Source of the DNA: Paenibacillus lignilyticus
GTDB lineage: Bacteria; Bacillota; Bacilli; Paenibacillales; Paenibacillaceae
Assembly (NCBI RefSeq): GCF_017942085.1
Contig: NZ_JAGKSP010000002.1
Span: forward strand, 806,001 to 870,000
Reading direction: 5' to 3'
DNA length: 64,000 bases
Below are positions 8,204-16,552 of the stretch, piece by piece. The stretch's first letter is position 1, and every line of letters starts with the position of its first letter. The notes below the pieces were generated by a model. The model searched no databases, was not told the origin of the DNA, and saw only the letters and a list, made by a program, of their open reading frames with translations. The position numbers and the translations under genes are program-made.

Positions 8204-8614
8204 CTATAGCCGAAATTCCACATAGAATGGTTGCTGTTCTGCATCTAAACACAACCGGATTCGTTCCCTGAAGTTCCCCCAAGTCACCATCTCTAACGCT
8301 GCTTCGATTGGAAAAAAACCTACTTCCAAAGATTCATTAGATGTAGTTAATTCCCCTCCGACCGGTGTGCCTAAGAATAACGTGTTGCAAATCGACTGGC
8401 TTACATTTTGAAAAACACCGCAAAACCGGGTTACCTCTATTTCTATTCCGCTCTCTTCCTTAGTTTCCCTGATTGCCGCCTCTTTCAACGATTCGCCTTC
8501 TTCAACCACGCCTCCCGGCATTTCCCAGCCCCGTTCAGGTCCTTTAATTAACAATAGTTCATTGCGTTCGTTAAGAACAATGGTTGCCGCGGATACAAAA
8601 TGTTTTGGAGCCAT
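8204..8614 (-). CDS. NUDIX hydrolase
   Basis: A 136-residue NUDIX pyrophosphohydrolase. The NUDIX box is complete, from GGVVEEGESL through REtKEESGI, with the three metal-binding glutamates. The start at 8614 is chosen because the family begins just there (MAPKHFVSAATIVLN) and a GGGGG site precedes it; the longer open frame to 8851 overlaps the divergent kinase promoter and is unlikely. It is 31 bases upstream of the APH gene on the same strand. It may hydrolyse a nucleoside diphosphate derivative; substrate not predictable. Confidence 0.85.
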   Translation of the reverse strand: MAPKHFVSAATIVLNERNELLLIKGPERGWEMPGGVVEEGESLKEAAIRETKEESGIEIEVTRFCGVFQNVSQSICNTLFLGTPVGGELTTSNESLEVGFFPIEAALEMVTWGNFRERIRLCLDAEQQPFYVEFRL

Positions 8615-8764
8615 GTCATCATCCCCCGTTTCGATTAAACGCTGCTTGTTACTACAAAAGTAGCCACAAGACGACGATAATGTAAAAATTCTCTCCTCCC
8701 CTTGAAGGAAACAACCGCTCTCTTCTCGAAAACAATGGCAAGCCTTCAGAAAAGGAGCAACCTC

Positions 8765-10012
8765 ATGCTCTCTCAATCTGCCCTCATACTCAACGCGTTC
8801 ATTATTTTCCTGCCTTTGATTTTTTACCGTCATACCTATAAACGCAAGCACCCGCTCTTCGTGTACGTGTTGTTTTTGATTCCTATGATCATTACAATGA
8901 CCTTTCCGGTCAAAATTTTCGATTCCGTGCTCGACCTGAGAGGAATTCCGCTCGTAATCGGCTCTCTCTACGGCGGCCTGTATACGATGCTGCTCTTATT
9001 CGGCAGCCTGCTTGCGTACCGCCAGATCTTGGGCGGTATCGATCTGTTTCATTACTTCCTTTCTCTATTGCCGTCGATCGTGCTGCTGCTGCTGCTCGTC
9101 AAGAAGTACGAGAAAGCCGAAGCCAAGCGGAGAATGCTGCTCGTTGCCGGTACATGCCTCTTTTTGCGCGTGACGGTCGTCAATTTGTACGCCCTGCTCG
9201 AAGGGAACACTTCCTTCTTTATGGCGTCATTTGTTCCGACTCTTCCCATCATCATCGTTCAATGTATCATGGCAGTGATGCTGGTGTTCATAATCGAAAT
9301 GATCCGCACGCAAAATCGGATGCAAGAGGACATCATCCAAGCGGAGAAAATGAAGGTCGTCAGCGAAATCGCGGCGTCCGTAGCACATGAAGTCCGCAAT
9401 CCGTTAACGTCCGTCCGCGGCTTTATCCAACTGTTGTCCGATCCGGCACTCAACGATAGGAAGCGTCGAGAGTTCTCTTCCATTACGCTCGAGGAACTGG
9501 ACCGAGCGGAGGCCATCATTTCCGATTACTTATCGCTCGCCAAACCGCAGATCGAGAGACTCGAACCGATCGTCCTGGAGGATGCGCTCGCTAAAGCATC
9601 CCAAATCCTGAGCTCCTACGCGAATTTGCAGAACGTCGAGATCATCACGGACATCAAGCTCACCGCAACGGTATACGGCAGCAAGTCCAAGTTCAGGCAA
9701 GCCATCATCAATATCGGCAAGAACGCCATCGAGGCGATGCCCCGCGGGGGTATGCTGACCTTGACATATACGGTCAACATGCCTAACCAAATCGTCACAA
9801 TCACGATCGCCGATACCGGTATCGGCATGAACGATGAACAGCTTAAACGGCTGGGCTCGCCCTACTACACCACCAAAGACAAGGGCACCGGTCTTGGGAC
9901 CATGGTCATCTTCAGCGTCATTCGGAGCATGAACGGCAAGATCGAGGTCCGCAGCAAGGAAGGCGAAGGTACTACGTATTTCATCACGCTGCCCTTGACG
10001 CAGCAAGCTTAA
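8765..10012 (+). CDS. membrane sensor histidine kinase, KinB-like (5TMR-LYT type)
   Basis: A 415-residue sensor kinase with six hydrophobic segments in residues 5-180, no extracellular domain, a HisKA dimerisation helix with H208 in SVAHEVRNPLTS, and an HATPase domain with N box (IGKNAIEAM), DTGIGM and GTGLG motifs. The architecture matches Bacillus KinB-type kinases that feed the sporulation phosphorelay; this role is inferred from family. AAAGGAG lies seven bases before the ATG at 8765, so the longer frame from 8702 is rejected. No response regulator is adjacent, as is usual for phosphorelay kinases. Confidence 0.85.
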   Translation: MLSQSALILNAFIIFLPLIFYRHTYKRKHPLFVYVLFLIPMIITMTFPVKIFDSVLDLRGIPLVIGSLYGGLYTMLLLFGSLLAYRQILGGIDLFHYFLSLLPSIVLLLLLVKKYEKAEAKRRMLLVAGTCLFLRVTVVNLYALLEGNTSFFMASFVPTLPIIIVQCIMAVMLVFIIEMIRTQNRMQEDIIQAEKMKVVSEIAASVAHEVRNPLTSVRGFIQLLSDPALNDRKRREFSSITLEELDRAEAIISDYLSLAKPQIERLEPIVLEDALAKASQILSSYANLQNVEIITDIKLTATVYGSKSKFRQAIINIGKNAIEAMPRGGMLTLTYTVNMPNQIVTITIADTGIGMNDEQLKRLGSPYYTTKDKGTGLGTMVIFSVIRSMNGKIEVRSKEGEGTTYFITLPLTQQA

Positions 10013-10034
10013 AAACGCTTATACTCCTCTATCC

Positions 10035-10568
10035 TTAATCCTTGTACCTTATTACAGTTCCCGCTATGAAGTCATATACGGTTCGTTTCTGTTTATTTAA
10101 TAATGGACTTATCAAGTAGAGGAGCACCAGACCATAGACCGTCCCCAATAAAGAGTAGATCAATGAGTCCGGGTATTCAGTAGGAAGAACCATATGCCAA
10201 ATCGTAAAATGGGCCAGCTCCCAAGGAGCGAATTTTAGAGCAGAACGGAGAAGGGAAACTCCGAGACCGATTGATTTCCCATTTGCGCCGGTCACCACAA
10301 TTCCCATTTTTCGTTTTCCCCATGTTGCATGCGCCGCCGATCCCTCACATAGTGCAAAATAAAGATATACTGGAAGCGTGATGAATAGAAACCCACTGAT
10401 CTCCGCCATCAACGGAGAAGTCGAAAACAATGGAGTCAGCCAAGGACGAATCACAAAAGATATGCCGATCAGCAGAATGATATAGCCCGATATGATCGCG
10501 TAATCCCACAGAAAAGCGATGAGCCGAGTACCTACAGATGCACTGTTTGCATTTCCACGCCGCTGCAT
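10035..10568 (-). CDS. RDD family membrane protein
   Basis: A 177-residue integral membrane protein of the RDD family with four hydrophobic segments. It begins with a short polar region and the family arginine/aspartate positions are seen in RLIAFLWDYAII. The start at 10568 follows GAGGGGTAACGTT, while the frame to 10622 has no ribosome site. Role in the family is poorly defined; some members affect Na+/H+ exchange. It is convergent with the histidine kinase gene, with 22 bases between stops. Confidence 0.8.
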   Translation of the reverse strand: MQRRGNANSASVGTRLIAFLWDYAIISGYIILLIGISFVIRPWLTPLFSTSPLMAEISGFLFITLPVYLYFALCEGSAAHATWGKRKMGIVVTGANGKSIGLGVSLLRSALKFAPWELAHFTIWHMVLPTEYPDSLIYSLLGTVYGLVLLYLISPLLNKQKRTVYDFIAGTVIRYKD

Positions 10569-10686
10569 AACGTTACCCCTCTTAACCAAAATCAAGCCAT
10601 TATTAAGCCCCTCTTCTCTCATTGATTATATCACCAAATTATTACAAATCTGCTTTGATTTTCGTTTAACTTCCAACCATTGCATG

Positions 10687-10728
10687 CAAAATAAGCGGCT
10701 ATCTGCATAAGACAGATAGTCGCTATTC
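10687..10728 (-). terminator. rho-independent terminator
   Basis: On the minus strand a long stem with CTATCTG/CAGATAG core is followed by TTATTTTG. It ends the YdeI-like gene that stops at 10761. Confidence 0.7.
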
Positions 10729-10760
10729 GAGTTTTGTCCGGATGGAGGCTGAATGGTGCC

Positions 10761-11330
10761 CTATTCACACAAAAGGCGGCCATTATCATGCCATTGACCG
10801 TACATCTTGTTCTCTTTCGTGTTTGCAATGAATTTATCGAGTCTGCTCTGAAATAATTCCGGCTGATCTTTATAACTTTGTATCGTGTCGATTCGAATTC
10901 TTGTATACAGATCTGGGAAAGCCATGAAGTTATCATAGACTTGCTGATCTTCTCTGAGCCTGCGCTCTATAGCCTCAATAATCCGAAAGGAATCCGGGCT
11001 CATATCTGGAAGCACCTTTCTCCCTTCGTCACGCATGAATCCCAAACGTTCGAGCCGGCGGACGCGTTCTTTGTTCAATTCCGTCCATGAGCTTTTTTTG
11101 GTTCGCGGGGACAACCTCTGCGCCAGCCCGGTTTCGGATATTTTTTTCTTCACGCCGTCAATCCATCCGAAGCACAACGATTCTTCGACGGCATCCAAAT
11201 ATAACACTGCATCGGGAGTTGGTGTCATGCTAACCACGACCCAGCACGATTTTTCACTCGTACTATTCTCCAGTAACCATGCCCGCAACTCTTCTCTCGT
11301 TCGTGCCGGAAGTACGTTTTGCATCTCCAT
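10761..11330 (-). CDS. YdeI/OmpD-associated family protein
   Basis: A 189-residue protein of the YdeI family (DUF1801/OmpD-associated type). It shows the family pattern of an N-terminal region with conserved tryptophans (FGWIDG, SSWTELN) and a C-terminal helical part. Homologues protect against antimicrobial peptides in enterobacteria, but function in Bacillota is unknown. Its ATG shares one base with the stop of the preceding small ORF (TGATG), so translation is probably coupled. It is followed by a terminator. Confidence 0.8.
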   Translation of the reverse strand: MEMQNVLPARTREELRAWLLENSTSEKSCWVVVSMTPTPDAVLYLDAVEESLCFGWIDGVKKKISETGLAQRLSPRTKKSSWTELNKERVRRLERLGFMRDEGRKVLPDMSPDSFRIIEAIERRLREDQQVYDNFMAFPDLYTRIRIDTIQSYKDQPELFQSRLDKFIANTKENKMYGQWHDNGRLLCE

Positions 11331-11479
11331 CAGACCATTCTCCCTTGACTGCGATGTTGAAGATACTGATCCAACAGCGCATATATAACACCGACGGCTC
11401 CGAAGAGCAGCATAGCCGTGCTCCTATCCAGACCATATTCCTGAATAAATAGATCATCATACAACTGAATAAACATCAT
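11330..11479 (-). CDS. small hypothetical protein coupled to the YdeI-like gene
   Basis: A short ORF of 49 residues from the ATG at 11479, with a hydrophobic stretch at about residues 18-36. The frame stays open further upstream to a TTG at 11548 without a clear ribosome site, so the N terminus is uncertain and the gene may be a truncated remnant. Its stop overlaps the start of the YdeI-like gene by one base. I do not recognise a family. Confidence 0.4.
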   Translation of the reverse strand: MMFIQLYDDLFIQEYGLDRSTAMLLFGAVGVIYALLDQYLQHRSQGRMV

Positions 11480-11567
11480 GATTCCGCCAATATGACTATC
11501 AGCCATTGCATGAAGTACCGGAGTACCTGCACAATAAACACCACCCAATCGAGCTATTGGACCGGAT

Positions 11568-12053
11568 TTATTTGAGTAAGTAGTTAACGACCGGATAAGA
11601 GATTAGATTTCGATCTCGGTAAGTCGACGTTATGATGTCGGCGTGTTTACTTAGAATCCCGTTTTGCAATAGGACAGGTTTGAATCCTCGCTCGCTGGCT
11701 CCGTTATAGGTAAACAACACGCATTGCTCCGCCGCATACCCTGCAAGGATGACTAATTCCACTTCATGCTTGTGCAGAACTTGCTCCAGCTCTGTTTGCC
11801 AAAAGGCATTCGAGCTTTCCTTGCTTACAATGATGTCTGTGTCCTGAACTTGAATCTCCGGAACCGAGTTGAATGCTTCTCGATTTGACTCCGAAATACC
11901 TTCAATGTCGTGAACGTGTATGACTGTGTGATTATTGGAACGCAGCGAATCGGACACATAGTTAATGTACTCACTGGCTCGTTCTATCATCGGCTTGTCT
12001 AAACCTTCCAGATGGACTGTTTGCATATCAATAATTAGGAATCCAATTTTCAT
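11568..12053 (-). CDS. isochorismatase-family cysteine hydrolase
   Basis: A 161-residue hydrolase of the isochorismatase-like fold. The catalytic triad is visible: Asp in LIIDMQ near residue 9, Lys in VSKESSNAF, and Cys in GYAAEQCVLFT, with the family cis-peptide region just before it. Members hydrolyse amides or vinyl ethers, such as nicotinamide or N-carbamoyl compounds; substrate unknown. The start at 12053 follows GGAGGGAGTATC. It lies upstream of the small ORF and YdeI-like genes on the same strand, about 90 bases away. Confidence 0.85.
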   Translation of the reverse strand: MKIGFLIIDMQTVHLEGLDKPMIERASEYINYVSDSLRSNNHTVIHVHDIEGISESNREAFNSVPEIQVQDTDIIVSKESSNAFWQTELEQVLHKHEVELVILAGYAAEQCVLFTYNGASERGFKPVLLQNGILSKHADIITSTYRDRNLISYPVVNYLLK

Positions 12054-12133
12054 TGATGATACTCCCTCCATTTATATGAATCCTGATGCCCTTCCAATTA
12101 TACCAAATCATCTTCTCGATCTATACACAAACA

Positions 12134-12162
12134 AGGCAGACGATCCAAGTGATCGTCTGCCT
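12134..12162 (-). terminator. rho-independent terminator after the ArsR-type gene
   Basis: A perfect 12-base stem AGGCAGACGATC/GATCGTCTGCCT with a five-base loop; the minus strand continues TTGTTTG. Confidence 0.75.
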
Positions 12163-12192
12163 TTACGGTCGTTGAATAAAACTAAGCGGTAA

Positions 12193-12570
12193 TTAATCAT
12201 GCCTCAAGTGCTGTAACGTTTGGATAAATATTTGCTCCACATGATCATCATCCAAGGAGTAAAATACGGTTTTCCCTACTTTACGTCTCTTTACGATACG
12301 CAAGTTTCTAAGAAACCGAAGCTGATGGGAGATCGCTGATTGCCCCATGTCGAGCACCTGCGTCAAATCATGTACGCATAGCTCGCTCTGTGATAAGGCA
12401 TGAATGATCTTAACCCTGGTCGGATCCCCAAGTGTCTTGAATAAATCAGCCATCGCATTAGCCGCGGACTCATCGACTAAATTTTCTTTCACGGTTTTGA
12501 AGTCCATTTGCGTGCCGCTGCATGAATCGTCGCAGGTTTCTATCGTAAGCTTATCGTCCAACTGTTCCAC
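12193..12570 (-). CDS. ArsR/SmtB-family metal-sensing repressor, CadC-like
   Basis: A winged-helix repressor that should release the divergent P-type ATPase promoter when Cd/Zn/Pb binds. The CadC-type N-terminal C-x3-C (ETCDDSC) is present, the recognition-helix motif is ELCVHDL (CadC has CxC; here C-x-H), and the C-terminal helix carries the DxH-x10-HxxH zinc site typical of SmtB/CzrA. Both sensor sites may thus be usable. The start is uncertain: I give the GTG at 12570 so that the CxxxC is kept; an ATG at 12507 would lose it, and the longer frame to 12678 runs through the operator. Confidence 0.8.
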   Translation of the reverse strand: MEQLDDKLTIETCDDSCSGTQMDFKTVKENLVDESAANAMADLFKTLGDPTRVKIIHALSQSELCVHDLTQVLDMGQSAISHQLRFLRNLRIVKRRKVGKTVFYSLDDDHVEQIFIQTLQHLRHD

Positions 12571-12594
12571 CAACCATAGATTATTATGTCCTTC

Positions 12595-12603
12595 ATTATA
12601 ACA
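12595..12603 (-). promoter_or_regulatory. extended -10 element for the ArsR-type gene
   Basis: TGTTATAAT on the minus strand fits an extended -10 box (TGnTATAAT). It would place the transcript start near 12588, between the divergent operator and the repressor gene. No good -35 is seen. Confidence 0.35.
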
Positions 12604-12649
12604 TAGCCGGCAGCCGATTGTTGCAGCACTCCGGATGGACGAATTACAT

Positions 12650-12678
12650 TTGACAGAAAAATAATTCCAACATATCAT
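12650..12678 (+). promoter_or_regulatory. sigma-A promoter of the P-type ATPase gene
   Basis: TTGACA at 12650-12655, 17 bases, then TATCAT at 12673-12678. It is well placed for the ATPase start at 12718. Confidence 0.7.
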
Positions 12679-12696
12679 ATGAATAGATGCTCATAT
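12677..12696. promoter_or_regulatory. ArsR/SmtB-type operator
   Basis: ATATGA, eight bases, TCATAT: a dyad of the shape bound by SmtB/CzrA-type repressors. It overlaps the -10 box and start of the ATPase transcript, so repressor binding would block it. Confidence 0.6.
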
Positions 12697-12717
12697 ATTA
12701 ACGAAAGAAGGCTGCTT

Positions 12718-14844
12718 ATGAATGAATATCGCGTCAAAGGACTCTCATGCGGGAATTGCGCGCTAGGACTCGAACAGCAAATCAAACAGCTGGAACACGG
12801 CGAGAGCGCTTCTCTTAGTTATAATTCAGGCAAACTGAAGCTTGACCCCCGAGTATCGCTGCCTGATGTCGAGCAAATTTTAAAATCGGATCACGCCTAT
12901 ATCGATCTTCACAGCCATCCCGCTCAACACAATAAGCATGAACATGCTCACGAAAGCAATCATGATCATACGCATGATCATTCCCATGAACACGGGAATT
13001 CCAAGATGGTGAAGCTGTTGATTGTCTCAGCAATTCTCTATGGTGTCGCTTATATCTCCGGCGATCAAGTATACAGCGGCATCCAAATCGGCATGTATGC
13101 TGCAGCAATTGTCCTGAGCGGCTACTCGACATTTGTAAGAGGGCTTAGAAATCTGTTTGCCTTGCGATTTAACATTGATACCCTCATGACAATCGCTTTG
13201 GCAGGCGCTGTGGCAATCGGGGAATGGAAAGAAGCAACGCTCGTGGCCGTTCTCTTCGGCTTGAATGAGCTGCTCGAAGGACTTGGGATGGAGAAAGCCC
13301 GTCGCTCCATGGAGACGCTCCTTAAAGCAGCCCCCAAAGAAGCGGTGAAACTTGAAAATGGCCGCGAAGCCGTCGTCCCCATCTCATCCTTGACGATCGG
13401 CGATCTCGTAATCGTGAAGCCCGGCGAGAAGATCCCCTCCGACGGAGTTGTAATGAGCGGCAAAAGCTCGGTTAATGAAGCTGCCATTACAGGAGAAGCA
13501 TTACCGATTGAGAAAGAAAACGGAGCGCCTGTTTTTGGCGGAAGCATCAACAACGAAGGCGTCCTTCACATCCGAATCGAGAAAGCCTACAAAGATTCTT
13601 CGCTCGCGAAGATTCTGCATTTGGTTGAAGAAGCGCAAGAAACCAAAACACCGACGGAGTTATTCATTAATAAATTCGCAAAATACTACACGCCGATTAT
13701 TATGATGGTCTCGGTGCTCGTCATTCTGGTTCCTCCCCTTCTCGTAGGCGGAGATTGGAGCAAATGGGTGTATCAAGGCTTAGCCGTCTTAATCGTCGGA
13801 TGCCCTTGCGCACTCATTCTCTCTTCGCCAATAGCCATTGTATCCGGCATAACCAGAAATGCGCGGAACGGGATATTAATCAAGGGCGGCGTCTTTCTGG
13901 AGCAGTTAGGCAAGATCGATACCATAGCCTTCGACAAGACGGGGACGATAACCAAAGGGGAACCGCACGTCGAGAAGATGATCGTATACCGGGAGCAGCA
14001 ATTCTTAGCGGTCGCAGGGTCCATCGAAAGCACCTCTTCTCATCCACTGGCCAAAGCTATCATGAAGAAAGTGGCAGAGCTTGGCGTCGACTTCATGGCA
14101 CCGGATGAAATACAGACGATTTCCGGCCGCGGTATTACAGCTGTCGTACAAGGCAAACCATACTGGCTTGGGAATGAACAAGGCATGGAGCATCTCACTA
14201 TTCCGGCTGATGTCCAGACTCAAATCGATGATTTAAAGAATGAGGGTCTCACTTTAGTTCTCCTGGCAGATAAGGAGCAGGTTCTGGGCATGTTCGGTAT
14301 TGCCGATGAAATTCGCGATGAGAGTAAAACGGTCATTGCAGAGCTCCATCGGGCAGGCATTCGGAAGACCGTCATGCTCACCGGAGACCATCAGAAAACC
14401 GCTGAGAAGGTCGCGAAATCAGTTGGAGTTACTTCAACCTTCGGTAATCTGCTGCCCGAAGATAAAGTGAATCGAATCAAACAACTCTCCCTTCACGGTA
14501 AAGTCGCTATGATTGGGGATGGCATTAACGATGCGCCTGCATTGGCCACCGCTCAGCTGGGGATTGCAATGGGAAAAGGAACGGATAGTGCGATTGAAAC
14601 CGCGGATATCGTGCTCATGCAGGATCATTTAGGCAAACTGCCGGAAGCCGTATCCGTGGCTAAACGGGTCAATTCGATCATTCGGTTTAATATCGGCGTT
14701 TCGCTCGGATTGAAGCTAGTCGCCTTGCTGCTTACCATCCCCGGGTGGCTAACCCTATGGATGGCTATCCTGTCCGATATGGGCGCTACGATCTTCGTCA
14801 CGTTAGTGAGTTTTACCGTGCTGATTGGTCCAAATAAACGATGA
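12718..14844 (+). CDS. cadA: cadmium/zinc-translocating P1B-type ATPase
   Basis: A 708-residue heavy-metal export ATPase in the cytoplasmic membrane. It has an N-terminal HMA-like domain with C11-x2-C14, a linker with about a dozen histidines (residues 64-100) that may bind Zn, paired membrane helices, the ion-site motif CPC (362-364), the phosphorylated D406 in DKTGT, the SHPLA motif, TGDH and GDGINDAPAL. The ATG at 12718 follows AGAAGG; the frame start at 12679 lies in the operator. Divergent from the CadC-like repressor. The CPC motif and His linker favour Zn/Cd/Pb over copper. Confidence 0.9.
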   Translation: MNEYRVKGLSCGNCALGLEQQIKQLEHGESASLSYNSGKLKLDPRVSLPDVEQILKSDHAYIDLHSHPAQHNKHEHAHESNHDHTHDHSHEHGNSKMVKLLIVSAILYGVAYISGDQVYSGIQIGMYAAAIVLSGYSTFVRGLRNLFALRFNIDTLMTIALAGAVAIGEWKEATLVAVLFGLNELLEGLGMEKARRSMETLLKAAPKEAVKLENGREAVVPISSLTIGDLVIVKPGEKIPSDGVVMSGKSSVNEAAITGEALPIEKENGAPVFGGSINNEGVLHIRIEKAYKDSSLAKILHLVEEAQETKTPTELFINKFAKYYTPIIMMVSVLVILVPPLLVGGDWSKWVYQGLAVLIVGCPCALILSSPIAIVSGITRNARNGILIKGGVFLEQLGKIDTIAFDKTGTITKGEPHVEKMIVYREQQFLAVAGSIESTSSHPLAKAIMKKVAELGVDFMAPDEIQTISGRGITAVVQGKPYWLGNEQGMEHLTIPADVQTQIDDLKNEGLTLVLLADKEQVLGMFGIADEIRDESKTVIAELHRAGIRKTVMLTGDHQKTAEKVAKSVGVTSTFGNLLPEDKVNRIKQLSLHGKVAMIGDGINDAPALATAQLGIAMGKGTDSAIETADIVLMQDHLGKLPEAVSVAKRVNSIIRFNIGVSLGLKLVALLLTIPGWLTLWMAILSDMGATIFVTLVSFTVLIGPNKR

Positions 14845-14859
14845 ACATCCGTCATGCTA

Positions 14860-14905
14860 ACGGTAAATAGGCTACCGAGACTCTCTCGGGTAGCCTATTT
14901 ACCGT
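14860..14905. repeat. long perfect hairpin without T tract
   Basis: A 17-base perfect stem (starts ACGGTAAATAGG) with a partly paired GAGA-rich loop. It follows the ATPase gene by 16 bases but has no T run on either side, so it may be an RNA-stability or factor-dependent element and not a classical terminator. The remaining spacer to 15178 holds the cre box and no gene. Confidence 0.5.
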
Positions 14906-15133
14906 CCGCGCGCACATGGATTCGAAGATCGTAAGTCCGTTTAGATAATATCGTCATAATTACGTTATTCAGGTCACACCAGGTCGTTGTTGGGACTCGG
15001 ATCACTGGGATATATTAGGTATGCTAATCACGAATTAGCGATTTCTCTCTTCCACCATGTACAGTCCGGAGAATGGAACAACTCATTGGAAAGGAGGAAA
15101 TCACCTGAATTGAATAGAAAACGATCGTTATAT

Positions 15134-15147
15134 TGTAAGCGTTGTCA
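15134..15147 (+). promoter_or_regulatory. cre box (CcpA site) of the GH16 gene
   Basis: TGTAAGCGTTGTCA matches the 14-base consensus TGWAANCGNTNWCA at every position. It lies 30 bases before the GH16 start, next to a TATATT that could be the -10 box, so carbon catabolite repression is expected. Confidence 0.65.
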
Positions 15148-15177
15148 TTAAAGCTTGAACAAACTGGAGGTCGGATT

Positions 15178-16491
15178 ATGAAGAAGAAGAAATCATCTTT
15201 ATTGTCATCTTTTTTGGTCATGGTAATGGTGCTCTCCACATTCTTGATGGTGGATAACAAAGAAGCTGATGCGGCAACTGTAACCAGCAACGCTTCCGAT
15301 GATGCAACCATGTGGGGAACCAGTTTAATCGGCCCTACCGCAACCACGATGGCCGTTAATGTTGGCCAAGACAAAAGATCGTACTTGAAATTTAATGTCA
15401 GTAACTCAGGTACGATTACCAGCGCCGTTCTGAATGTGAAGTGTATCACAGGCGGTACCGCGAATATTGGTGCATACGCAGGAACGGGTAATACGACTTG
15501 GAATCAAACTACCCTTGCATGGAATAACCAACCTGCACTGGGTTCCTTACTTGATTCCAAGAATACAACCTTTGTTGCGGGAACCGTTTATTCTTTCAAC
15601 GTCCTGCCGCTTATTAATGCCAATGGAACCTATTCGATCATCCTAAAGGGCATCTCCGGAAGTGAGGTAACTTTCTCCACGAAAGAAGGAACTACGATAC
15701 CAAATGTAGTTACCACAACTACAACAACGCCGCCCCCAACCGGACCGGACCTTACCGGATACACCTTATTAAGAGATTATTCGTTCGGTACCTCGCGCAA
15801 CACGAACAGTCTTACCGCCCTAACCAATTCATTTAATGCGTATGGTGTCGCGGGAACAACGGTCATCAACAATGAATGGCAGCGATATCAGCCGATTAAT
15901 GCAACCAACCACCATTTAACCTCTACGACGTTGGAATTAACAGCAACCGCAAACTTAGGCGGCGTATATGACGGAGGAATAAGCAGCGGTCAAATTACTA
16001 CGAAGGAAACCTTCTATCCTTACGACGGGAAGACATATATCTTTCAGCTAAGGGCAAAAATCCCTAAAAAGGTCGGAGCTTGGCCGGCATTCTGGCTGTA
16101 TTCTCCGGGCGGTGCCGGATCAACGACTTCCGAGATTGATATCGTTGAATTCTTCGATACGCCGACGCAGAATACGTATGACTGGACGGGATTCGATCAT
16201 GGCGATGGCGTATTTTCAGACTATTACAGTATCATGACGAATCAATGGGTATGGCATCCCGGATTCGATTTTTCAGATGACTATCATCTCTACACGCTGA
16301 TTTGGAAGGAAGGGAACCTCCAGAAGTGGGTGGACGGCACACTCGTGAAAGGAACGCTCTTTAGATGGGATGGGCCTGCCCCGCAAGTTCTCATTAACCT
16401 GGCCATGGGCGGAAATACGAACAATAATCCCGTAGCTTCTTCATTTCCGGCCGTCTTCTCCTTGGATTACTTCCGCGTTTACGTCAAGTAA
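15178..16491 (+). CDS. secreted GH16 endo-glucanase-like enzyme with N-terminal DNRLRE/CBM96-like module
   Basis: A 437-residue secreted glycoside hydrolase. A signal peptide ends near residue 35 (KEADAATV). Residues 36-175 resemble DNRLRE/CBM96-type beta-sandwich modules (TTWNQTTLAWNNQP), then comes a Thr/Pro linker and a GH16 catalytic domain (about 190-437). The GH16 signature E319-I-D321-I-V-E324 gives nucleophile and acid/base. Family members cut beta-1,3(-1,4)-glucans, laminarin, agar or related polymers; the exact substrate is open. GGAGGTCGGATT precedes the ATG. A perfect cre box suggests glucose repression. A broken close paralogue lies at 28004-28590. Confidence 0.88.
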   Translation: MKKKKSSLLSSFLVMVMVLSTFLMVDNKEADAATVTSNASDDATMWGTSLIGPTATTMAVNVGQDKRSYLKFNVSNSGTITSAVLNVKCITGGTANIGAYAGTGNTTWNQTTLAWNNQPALGSLLDSKNTTFVAGTVYSFNVLPLINANGTYSIILKGISGSEVTFSTKEGTTIPNVVTTTTTTPPPTGPDLTGYTLLRDYSFGTSRNTNSLTALTNSFNAYGVAGTTVINNEWQRYQPINATNHHLTSTTLELTATANLGGVYDGGISSGQITTKETFYPYDGKTYIFQLRAKIPKKVGAWPAFWLYSPGGAGSTTSEIDIVEFFDTPTQNTYDWTGFDHGDGVFSDYYSIMTNQWVWHPGFDFSDDYHLYTLIWKEGNLQKWVDGTLVKGTLFRWDGPAPQVLINLAMGGNTNNNPVASSFPAVFSLDYFRVYVK

Positions 16492-16494
16492 ATC

Positions 16495-16530
16495 AAAACC
16501 TCCATCAGCTCAGCTGACGGAGGTTTTTTA
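16495..16530 (+). terminator. rho-independent terminator after GH16
   Basis: AACCTCC-TCAGC pairs with GCTGA-GGAGGTT, followed by T6. A-rich sequence on the other side may let it serve the convergent GH35 gene too. Confidence 0.85.
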
Positions 16531-16552
16531 CCAATTTCTTCGATGTTGGGAT

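Noticed and set aside
8614..8851. 79-residue N-terminal extension of the NUDIX protein
   Set aside because: The family fold begins at the internal Met, and the extension overlaps the leader and start of the divergent histidine kinase gene.
14940..15130. Riboswitch in the GH16 leader
   Set aside because: I looked for known conserved cores (c-di-GMP, glycine, purine types) and found none; the structure was limited to weak stems.
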